Below, piece after piece: positions 1 through 5,005 of a stretch of 5,005 nt of DNA. Source of the stretch: Gammaproteobacteria bacterium (GTDB lineage: Bacteria; Pseudomonadota; Gammaproteobacteria; DRLM01). The notes beneath the pieces were generated by a model that did no database searches, was not told where the DNA came from, and saw only the letters and a list, made by a program, of their open reading frames with translations. Position numbers and translations under genes: made by a program. The stretch's first letter is position 1. Each line of letters opens with the position of its first letter. Location: positions 1-5,005 of the forward strand of contig WFXX01000088.1 in assembly GCA_015490395.1 (NCBI GenBank), written 5' to 3'.

Positions 1-21
1 TCAGATGTGTATAAGAGACAG
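1..21 (+). other. Residual Illumina Nextera (Tn5 mosaic-end) adapter
   Basis: Bases 3-21 read AGATGTGTATAAGAGACAG, which is exactly the 19-bp Tn5 mosaic end used in Nextera tagmentation libraries. The two bases before it, TC, match the tail of the read-1 adapter; the read-2 adapter would have GG there. This is untrimmed library sequence, not a transposon in the genome. True genomic sequence begins at about base 22, and the window starts at a contig end. Confidence 0.96.
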
Positions 22-50
22 ATGATAGTCGTGCCTTTTCATGGTGTCAA
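22..50 (-). promoter_or_regulatory. Near-consensus sigma70 promoter directed leftward
   Basis: On the minus strand, bases 50-45 read TTGACA (6 of 6 to the -35 consensus). After a 17-base spacer (44-28), bases 27-22 read TATCAT (5 of 6 to TATAAT). The region is AT-rich in an otherwise very GC-rich window. Transcription would start just beyond the adapter junction and run out of the contig, so the gene it serves is not visible. It implies a gene divergent from pycA. Two candidates come from knowledge of related genomes: a regulator gene divergent from pycAB, or the yceD-rpmF operon that often lies divergent from maf. The call rests on motif match alone, with no transcript data. Confidence 0.55.
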
Positions 51-88
51 AAAGGAGTCTCGAAGGGTGTTAGAAGAATCTTTTTGAC
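46..88. repeat. 9-bp perfect inverted repeat in the divergent leader
   Basis: GTCAAAAAG at 46-54 is the exact reverse complement of CTTTTTGAC at 80-88, with 25 bases between. The left arm overlaps the -35 box of the leftward promoter. The right arm contains a TTGAC core facing the other way. A second, mutually exclusive pairing exists between AAGGAG (52-57) and CTCCTT (89-94). It could be an operator for a regulator, part of a folded leader RNA, or two opposed -35-like elements that happen to match. No known operator consensus is recognised. Confidence 0.4.
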
Positions 89-100
89 CTCCTTCCTGCC

Positions 101-130
101 TTGACATTCCCTCCCCCCGCTGGGGAACAT
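101..130 (+). promoter_or_regulatory. Weak candidate promoter for pycA-pycB-maf
   Basis: TTGACA at 101-106 is a perfect -35 box on the plus strand. The best -10 partner at 18-bp spacing is GAACAT (125-130), only 3 of 6 to consensus; at 17 bp the match is worse. If used, transcription would start near base 137 and give a leader of roughly 28 bases before the ATG at 165. That would exclude the upstream ATG at 129 as a start. The poor -10 means it would be weak or activator-dependent, or the real promoter lies elsewhere. Confidence 0.25.
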
Positions 131-164
131 GGCCGCTCCAAGGGCAAGGACTCGGCCGAGCGCC

Positions 165-1583
165 ATGATCCGCAAGATTCTCATCGCCAACCGGGGCGAA
201 ATCGCGGTGCGCATCGTGCGCGCCTGCGCCGAATTGGGTATCACCTCGGTGGCCGTCTACACCGAGGCCGACCGGCACAGCCTCCACGTCAAGAAGGCCG
301 ATGAGGCCTACTGCATCGGCCCCGAGTCGGTGGCCGGCTATCTCAACGTGCACCGCATCGTGAACCTGGCCGTGGCCACGGGCTGCGACGCCCTGCACCC
401 GGGCTACGGCTTCCTCTCGGAGGACCCGCGCCTGGCCGAGGCCTGCGCCCGGCGGGGCATCCGCTTCGTCGGCCCGCCCGCCTCGGTGATCCGGGCCCTG
501 GGGGACAAGGTGGCCGCCAGGGAGACCATGCGCCGGGCGGGGATCCCGGTGATCCCGGGCAGCCCCGGGAGCCTGCGGGACGTGGACCAGGCCCTGGCGG
601 TGGCCGCGGAGGTGGGCTACCCGGTGATGCTCAAGGCCACCTCCGGGGGCGGGGGGCGGGGCATCCGCCGCTGCACCGGGCCCGGGGAGCTGCGCCGCGC
701 CTTCGAGCGGGTGGCCTCGGAGGCGGCCAAGGCCTTCGGCCGGGCCGACGTGTATCTGGAGAAGTGCATCGAGCGGCCCCGGCACATCGAGGTGCAGGTC
801 CTGGCCGACCGCTTCGGCAACTGCATCCACCTCTACGAGCGCGACTGCTCCATCCAGCGCCGGCACCAGAAGCTCATCGAGATCGCCCCCTCGCCCCAGC
901 TGGACGAGCCGCGGCGGGCGGCCCTGGGGGCCCTGGCGGTGAAGGCGGCCAGGGCCGCCGGCTACGTCAACGCTGGCACCGTGGAGTTCCTCATGGACGA
1001 GGCGGGGCGCTTCCACTTCATGGAGATGAACACCCGGCTCCAGGTGGAGCACCCGGTGACCGAGGAGATCACCGGGATCGACATCGTGCGCGAGCAGATC
1101 CGCATCGCCTCGGACCTGCCCCTGCGCCACCGCCAGGAGGACGTCTGGGTGCACGGCTGCGCCATGGAGTTTCGCATCAACGCCGAGGACCCCAAGAACG
1201 GCTTCCTGCCCAGCTTCGGGCGCATCACCCGCTACTTCGCCCCGGGCGGACCGGGGGTGCGCACCGACGCGGCCATCTACACCGGCTACGAGCTGCCGCC
1301 CCACTACGACTCCCTCTGCGCCAAGCTCACCGTCTGGGCGCCCACCTGGGAGGAGCTCCTGGAGCGGGGGCAGCGGGCCCTGCGGGACATGGGGGTGCAC
1401 GGGATCCGGACCACCATCCCCTACTACCAGGAGATCCTGCGCTGCCCGGACTTCCGGGCCGGGCGCTTCCATACCGGCTTCATCGAGGAGCACCCGGAGC
1501 TGCTGGACTACCCGGTGCGCCGCTCCCCGCGGGAGCTGGCGGCGGCCATCGCCGCAGCCCTGGCCGCCCACCAGGGCCTGTAG
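165..1583 (+). CDS. pycA: Pyruvate carboxylase subunit A (biotin carboxylase)
   Basis: This 472-residue ATP-grasp enzyme uses ATP and bicarbonate to carboxylate the biotin carried by the downstream subunit. The N-terminal domain opens with IRKILIANRGEIAVRI. The ATP-grasp glycine loop TSGGGGRG lies at 159-166, and ERDCSIQRRHQKLIE at about 225-239. The catalytic stretch EMNTRLQVEHPVTEEITG is at 287-304. By alignment to E. coli AccC, the ATP, bicarbonate and biotin residues appear intact: Lys115, Lys157, His207, Lys236, Glu274, Glu287, Asn289, Arg291, Glu295 and Arg337. It is longer than AccC (449 residues) and ends like Pseudomonas PycA (FRAGRFHTGFIEEHPEL). Together with its partner gene, this makes pyruvate carboxylase likelier than acetyl-CoA carboxylase, although automatic pipelines often call it accC. 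An in-frame ATG at 129 would add 12 residues, but the family begins at MIRKILIANRG. The ribosome site is mediocre (AAGGA at 146-150, 14 bases upstream). pycB follows after 45 bp, probably in one operon. Confidence 0.95.
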   Translation: MIRKILIANRGEIAVRIVRACAELGITSVAVYTEADRHSLHVKKADEAYCIGPESVAGYLNVHRIVNLAVATGCDALHPGYGFLSEDPRLAEACARRGIRFVGPPASVIRALGDKVAARETMRRAGIPVIPGSPGSLRDVDQALAVAAEVGYPVMLKATSGGGGRGIRRCTGPGELRRAFERVASEAAKAFGRADVYLEKCIERPRHIEVQVLADRFGNCIHLYERDCSIQRRHQKLIEIAPSPQLDEPRRAALGALAVKAARAAGYVNAGTVEFLMDEAGRFHFMEMNTRLQVEHPVTEEITGIDIVREQIRIASDLPLRHRQEDVWVHGCAMEFRINAEDPKNGFLPSFGRITRYFAPGGPGVRTDAAIYTGYELPPHYDSLCAKLTVWAPTWEELLERGQRALRDMGVHGIRTTIPYYQEILRCPDFRAGRFHTGFIEEHPELLDYPVRRSPRELAAAIAAALAAHQGL

Positions 1584-1628
1584 GCGGGCGCGGCCGGGAG
1601 GGCGCACCCCACCACAGGAAGCGGATCC

Positions 1629-3482
1629 ATGAGCCGAGTCCACATCACCGAGACGGTACTGCGCGACGCCCACCAGTCGCTCATCGCCACGCGGCTGCGC
1701 ACCGAGGACATGCTGCCCGTCTGCCCCCAGCTGGACCGCGCCGGCTTCTGGTCCCTGGAGGCCTGGGGCGGGGCCACCTTCGACGCCTGCCTGCGCTACC
1801 TCAAGGAGGACCCCTGGGAGCGGCTGCGCCGCCTGCGCGCCGCCCTGCCCCGCACCCGCATCCAGATGCTGCTGCGGGGGCAGAACCTGGTGGGCTACCG
1901 GCACTATCCGGACGACGTGGTGCGGGCCTTCGTGGAGCGGGCCGCAGCCGGCGGGGTGGACGTGTTCCGTATCTTCGACGCCCTCAACGACCTGCGCAAC
2001 CTGCGCACCGCCGTGGAGGCGGTCAAGGCCGCCGGCAAGCACGCCCAGGGGACCATCTGCTACACCACTAGCCCGGTGCACGACGTGGCCCTGTTCGTGC
2101 AGCAGGCCCGGGAGCTGGCGGCCATGGGCTGCGACAGCATCGCGGTCAAGGACATGGCCGGGCTGCTGACACCCGCGGCCGCCGAGCGCCTCTTCGCCGC
2201 CCTGCGCCGGGCCGTCTCCCTGCCCCTGCACCTGCACAGCCACGCCACCTCGGGGCTGGCCGCCCTCAGCCAGCTCAAGGCGGTGGAGCAGGGCTGCCGG
2301 CACATCGACACGGCCATCTCCGCCTTCGCCGGCGGCACCAGCCATCCCCCCACCGAGTCCATGGTGGCGGCCTTCCGAGACACCCCCTATGACACGGGCC
2401 TGGACCTGGAGCTGCTGCAGGAGATCGGGGCCTACTTCTACGAGGTGCGCAAGCGCTACCGCCGCTTCGAGAGCGAGTACACCGGGGTGGACACCCGAGT
2501 GCAGGCCTACCAGATCCCGGGCGGGATGATCTCCAACCTGGCCCAGCAGCTGAAGGAGCAGGGGGCCCTGGGCCGGATGCGGGAGGTGCTGGAGGAGGTG
2601 CCCCGGGTGCGGGCGGACCTGGGCTATCCGCCCCTGGTCACGCCCACCTCCCAGATGGTGGGGGCCCAGGCGGTGCTCAACGTGCTCACCGGCGAGCGCT
2701 ACGCCACCGTCACCCAGGAGGTCAAGCGCTACCTCCAGGGGCTCTACGGGCGCCCCCCGGGGCCGGTGAACGAGGCCGTGCGCCGCCGGGCCATCGGCGA
2801 GGCGGAGGTGATCCAGGAGCGCCCGGCGGACCTGCTGGAGCCGGAGCTGCACCGGCTGCGGGGGGAGATCGGGGAGCTGGCCCGCTCCGAGGAGGACGTG
2901 CTCAGCTATGCCATGTTCCCCGAGGTGGGGCGCGCCTTCCTGGAGGAGCGGGCCGCCGGGCGCCTGGCCCCCGAGCCCCTGGAGCTGCCCGAGCCCTCCT
3001 GCGAGCCCCGGCCGGTGCCGGTGGAGTTCAACGTCACCCTGCACGGCGAGAGCTATCACATCAGGATCACCGGCACCGGCCACCGGGCCCAGGACCGCCG
3101 CCCCTTCTACGTGACGGTGGACGGGATCCCCGAGGAGATCCTGGTCCAGACCCTGGCCACGGTGGGCTCCGAGGGGGAGGCCCCCAGGGAGGCGCCGGGG
3201 CCGGCGCCGGCGGTGCGCGGCAGCCGCCGCCCCCGGGCCCAGGCCCCCGGGCACGTCACCGCCTCCATGCCCGGCACCATCGTGGCGGTGCTGGTGCAGG
3301 AGGGGGAGCGGGTGGAGGCAGGCCAGCCGGTGCTGGTGGCCGAGGCCATGAAGATGGAGACCGAGATCCACGCCCCGGTGGGCGGGGTGGTGAAGGCGGT
3401 GCACGTGGCCAAGGGCGAGAGCGTCAACCCGGACGAGGCCCTGATCGAGATCGAGGAGGAGGCGCGGGGGGGCGATGCCTGA
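1629..3482 (+). CDS. pycB (oadA): Pyruvate carboxylase subunit B (carboxyltransferase + biotin carrier; OadA family)
   Basis: This 617-residue cytosolic subunit transfers CO2 from biotin to pyruvate, giving oxaloacetate. The N-terminal HMGL-like TIM barrel spans about 1-270 and opens ITETVLRDAHQS. The metal ligands of the family are visible: Asp13, Lys174 (AVKDMAG) and His203/His205 (HLHSH). The conserved carboxylase/OADA segment follows, with PGGMISNLAQQLKEQG at 298-312 and PPLVTPTSQMVG at 334-345. Its PGGMxSN form is typical of OadA, where single-chain pyruvate carboxylases have PGGQxTN. An Ala/Pro/Arg-rich hinge at about 512-545 leads to the biotinyl domain. The biotin site is EAMKMET, Lys575 (codon 3351-3353), 42 residues from the C-terminus. 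The start has a good ribosome site, AGGAA at 1616-1620, 8 bases from the ATG. The same family serves Na+-pumping oxaloacetate decarboxylase. Here the adjacent biotin carboxylase gene and the absence of membrane subunits oadB and oadG favour pyruvate carboxylase. Confidence 0.93.
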   Translation: MSRVHITETVLRDAHQSLIATRLRTEDMLPVCPQLDRAGFWSLEAWGGATFDACLRYLKEDPWERLRRLRAALPRTRIQMLLRGQNLVGYRHYPDDVVRAFVERAAAGGVDVFRIFDALNDLRNLRTAVEAVKAAGKHAQGTICYTTSPVHDVALFVQQARELAAMGCDSIAVKDMAGLLTPAAAERLFAALRRAVSLPLHLHSHATSGLAALSQLKAVEQGCRHIDTAISAFAGGTSHPPTESMVAAFRDTPYDTGLDLELLQEIGAYFYEVRKRYRRFESEYTGVDTRVQAYQIPGGMISNLAQQLKEQGALGRMREVLEEVPRVRADLGYPPLVTPTSQMVGAQAVLNVLTGERYATVTQEVKRYLQGLYGRPPGPVNEAVRRRAIGEAEVIQERPADLLEPELHRLRGEIGELARSEEDVLSYAMFPEVGRAFLEERAAGRLAPEPLELPEPSCEPRPVPVEFNVTLHGESYHIRITGTGHRAQDRRPFYVTVDGIPEEILVQTLATVGSEGEAPREAPGPAPAVRGSRRPRAQAPGHVTASMPGTIVAVLVQEGERVEAGQPVLVAEAMKMETEIHAPVGGVVKAVHVAKGESVNPDEALIEIEEEARGGDA

Positions 3483-4056
3483 GCTGGTGCTGGCCTCCAC
3501 CTCCCCCTACCGGCGGGCCCTGCTGGAGCGGCTGGGCCTGCCCTTCGCCGTGGAGCCGCCGCAGGTGGACGAGACCCCGCGGCGGGGCGAGCCCCCCGAG
3601 GCGCTGGTGCGCCGCCTGGCCCTGGCCAAGGCCCGGGCGGTGGCCCGGCGTAGGCCCCAGGCCCTGGTGATCGGCTCCGACCAGGTGGCCGAGCTGGACG
3701 GCCGCCCCCTGGGCAAGCCCGGCGGCCGGGAGGCGGCCGTGGCCCAGCTCCTGGCCCTCGCGGGGAGGCGGGTGACCTTCCACACCGGCCTGGCCCTGGT
3801 GGGCCCGGGGGGGCGGGAGGTCGCCGAGGTGGTCTGCTGCGCGGTGCGCTTCCGGCCCCTGCGCCGGGAGCAGGTGGAGGCCTACCTGGCGCGGGAGCCG
3901 GAGGCCTGCGGCTGCGCCGGGGCCTTCCGCTCCGAGGGGCTGGGCATCGCCCTGGTGGAGGCCTTCGAGGGGGAGGACCCCACCGCCCTGGTGGGCCTGC
4001 CCCTCATCCGGCTGGTGGCCCTGCTGGAGGCGGCGGGCCTGCCGGTGCTGGCCTGA
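3475..4056 (+). CDS. yceF (maf): Maf family nucleotide pyrophosphatase, YceF type
   Basis: This 193-residue cytosolic Maf/HAM1-fold protein is most like E. coli YceF, which hydrolyses 7-methyl-GTP to the monophosphate and pyrophosphate. The signatures run in order: LASTSPYRRALLERL (6-20), VDETPR (31-36), Lys52, IGSDQV with Asp69 (66-71), GKP (80-82), and CAGAFRSEGLGIALVEAFEGEDPTALVGLPL split over 147-177. SDQV and the SEG...EGxDPTALVGLPL ending separate YceF from the YhdE (dTTP/UTP) branch. The length is normal for the family. The gene overlaps pycB by 8 bp (ATGCCTGA holds the maf ATG and the pycB TGA). A GAGGAGGAGG ribosome site sits inside pycB at 3453-3462. Translational coupling to pycB is therefore likely. 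The substrate is inferred from subfamily, not shown here. Confidence 0.94.
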   Translation: MPELVLASTSPYRRALLERLGLPFAVEPPQVDETPRRGEPPEALVRRLALAKARAVARRRPQALVIGSDQVAELDGRPLGKPGGREAAVAQLLALAGRRVTFHTGLALVGPGGREVAEVVCCAVRFRPLRREQVEAYLAREPEACGCAGAFRSEGLGIALVEAFEGEDPTALVGLPLIRLVALLEAAGLPVLA

Positions 4057-4074
4057 GTCCCGGGGCGGCCTCAG
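4053..4074. terminator. Possible bidirectional hairpin between convergent genes
   Basis: CTGAG at 4053-4057 pairs with CTCAG at 4070-4074. After one mismatch, CC (4059-4060) pairs with GG (4067-4068) around a 6-base loop. Both stop codons, that of maf (4054-4056) and that of sppA (4071-4073 on the minus strand), lie in opposite arms. It is placed where a shared terminator would be expected, but it is short and has no T-tract on either side. It is not a canonical intrinsic terminator and may be chance in such GC-rich DNA. Confidence 0.25.
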
Positions 4075-5005
4075 CCGGCCTCGGGACGCCAGGCCCAGGC
4101 CGCGAGGGCCCGGGCCAGGCCCTCCCCCACGGCGGTGCCGAAGCGGCGCACCAGACGCTCCAGGGGGCTGGGGCGGCGGGTGTAGTCCACCAGCTCCTCG
4201 GCCCCCACCACCTCCCGGGCCACCTGGCGGGCATCGGCGAAGCCGTCCACCAGGCCCAGGGCCAGGCCCTGCTCCCCGGTCCAGAACAGGCCGCTGAAGA
4301 GGGTGGCCTCGTCGCCCTTGAGGCGCTCGCCCCGCCCCTCCTTCACCGCCTGGATGAAGCGGCGGTGGATGCTCGCCAGCACGGCGCGCACGTGGGCCAG
4401 CTCCTCCTCGCGCAGCGGCGAGAAGGGGTCCAGCAGCCCCTTGTGCTCGCCGGCGGTGAGCAGCCGCCGCTCGATGCCCAGCTTGCGCATGGCCTCCACG
4501 AAGCCGAAGCCGGCCAGGCCGCTCAGGCGCACCCCGATGGAGCCCACCAGGCTGGTGGGCTGGCAGTAGATGCGGTCGGCCGCCGCGGCCACGTAGTAGG
4601 CCCCCGAGGCGGCCACGTCCCCCACCACCGCGTAGAGGGGCCGGTCGGGATGCTCCTCCCGCAGGCGGCGGATGGCCCGGTAGACGGTCTCGGCCTGCAC
4701 CGCGCTCCCCCCCGGGCTGTCGATCTGGAGGATCACCGCCCTGGCGTGCTCGGCGGCGAAGGCGTCCTCCAGGGAGCGCACCAGGGCGTCGGCGTTGGCG
4801 GGCTGGTCCGCCGCCAGCACCCCCTCCAGCTTCACCACCGCCGTGTGGGGCTCGGTGGCCAGGGGCGGCACCACGGCCCCCTCGCGCTGCTGCACCAGGA
4901 GCAGCAGCAGGAACAGGTAGGCCAGGACCAGGAAGCGGAACAGCAGGGACCAGCGCCGGGCCCGGCGCTGCTCCCGCAGCCCCTCCTCCAGGAGCCGGGT
5001 GAGGG
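4071..5005 (-). CDS. sppA: SppA-type membrane-anchored serine protease, S49 family (5' end cut off)
   Basis: The visible 310 residues end at a TGA at 4071-4073. The frame stays open to the window edge, with no start codon beyond the internal GTG at 4893-4895, so the N-terminus is missing. Numbering from the first complete codon (5001-5003): an Arg-rich stretch REQRRARRW (10-18) precedes a hydrophobic Leu-rich segment (about 19-37). This is a single membrane anchor with the catalytic domain probably outside the cytoplasmic membrane. The S49 fold follows: ILQIDSPGGSAVQAE, then GDVAASGAYYVAAAADRI with the nucleophile Ser133 (codon 4605-4607), SLVGSIGVR, and AGEHKGLLDPFSPL with the general base Lys188 (codon 4440-4442). 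The Ser/Lys dyad is therefore intact. Members degrade leftover signal peptides and membrane-protein fragments. It is the single-domain form, like the Pseudomonas protein next to maf, not the double-length E. coli SppA. It is convergent with maf across 14 bp. Confidence 0.93.
   Translation of the reverse strand, partial: LTRLLEEGLREQRRARRWSLLFRFLVLAYLFLLLLLVQQREGAVVPPLATEPHTAVVKLEGVLAADQPANADALVRSLEDAFAAEHARAVILQIDSPGGSAVQAETVYRAIRRLREEHPDRPLYAVVGDVAASGAYYVAAAADRIYCQPTSLVGSIGVRLSGLAGFGFVEAMRKLGIERRLLTAGEHKGLLDPFSPLREEELAHVRAVLASIHRRFIQAVKEGRGERLKGDEATLFSGLFWTGEQGLALGLVDGFADARQVAREVVGAEELVDYTRRPSPLERLVRRFGTAVGEGLARALAAWAWRPEAG

Noticed and set aside
1..21. A natural Tn5 transposon end or transposase-derived mobile element.
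   Set aside because: Only the engineered 19-bp mosaic end plus adapter bases is present at the very edge, with no IS50 sequence or target-site duplication. This is library adapter.
22..87. A short open frame ending at TGA 85-87 that could be the tail of an upstream gene, including a tiny GTG-started leader peptide at 67-87 after AAGGAG (52-57).
   Set aside because: About 22 codons open is likely by chance. It uses ATA, TTA and TTT, which are rare in such GC-rich coding sequence, and it overlaps a better-supported promoter and inverted repeat.
129..164. A 12-residue N-terminal extension of PycA from ATG 129.
   Set aside because: The added residues (MAAPRARTRPSA) have no counterpart in the family, which begins at MIRKILIANRG, and there is no properly spaced ribosome site before base 129.
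1584..1628. Possible regulatory element or small gene between pycA and pycB.
   Set aside because: The 45 bases hold only the pycB ribosome site. No hairpin with a T-tract or promoter boxes were seen, so the genes are best read as one operon.
764..2071. A plus-strand open frame of about 435 codons overlapping pycA and pycB in another frame.
   Set aside because: It is an Ala/Gly/Arg/Pro/His-rich shadow of the two true genes, with no family motif, and crosses their boundary.
39..3500. An uninterrupted minus-strand open frame of over 1,100 codons antisense to pycA and pycB.
   Set aside because: Extreme GC at third positions removes stop codons from an antisense frame. The predicted protein is low-complexity (G, H, L, P, A, V, Q rich) with no recognisable domain. 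The plus strand encodes two clear enzymes with intact catalytic motifs over the same stretch.
4303..4569. A plus-strand open frame of 88 codons antisense to sppA.
   Set aside because: It is Arg/Ser/Pro-rich without motifs and lies opposite the catalytic core of the S49 protease, which is clearly the coding strand.

Overview
This is a very GC-rich bacterial window with almost every third codon position G or C. It carries four ordinary housekeeping or metabolic genes. The protein families and the gene order (maf and an S49 peptidase gene facing each other) fit a high-GC gammaproteobacterium. The order resembles the Pseudomonas rne-rluC-HAD-sppA-maf region, but I cannot name a genus. I find no novel defence, mobile or RNA system here.

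Layout. Bases 1-21 are not genomic: they match the end of the Illumina Nextera read-1 adapter, so the left edge is a raw contig end. Bases 22 to about 164 are a short non-coding leader, clearly more AT-rich than the rest up to about base 108. It holds a near-consensus sigma70 promoter pointing left, out of the contig. It also holds a 9-bp inverted repeat and a weak candidate promoter for the rightward genes. Bases 165-1583 encode the biotin carboxylase subunit, and 1629-3482 the carboxyltransferase plus biotin-carrier subunit, of a two-subunit pyruvate carboxylase (PycA/PycB; the second is often annotated oadA). Bases 3475-4056 encode a Maf/YceF-type nucleotide pyrophosphatase overlapping pycB by 8 bp. 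After a 14-bp gap, a minus-strand gene for a membrane-anchored SppA-type (S49) protease runs off the right edge without its N-terminus.

How they work together. PycA carboxylates biotin using ATP and bicarbonate. PycB carries that biotin on Lys575 and passes the carboxyl group to pyruvate, making oxaloacetate to refill the TCA cycle. The maf gene appears to be transcribed and translationally coupled behind pycB. Its role, removing modified nucleotides, has no obvious link to pyruvate carboxylation, so the coupling probably reflects position. The sppA gene belongs to a separate leftward transcription unit that meets maf tail to tail.
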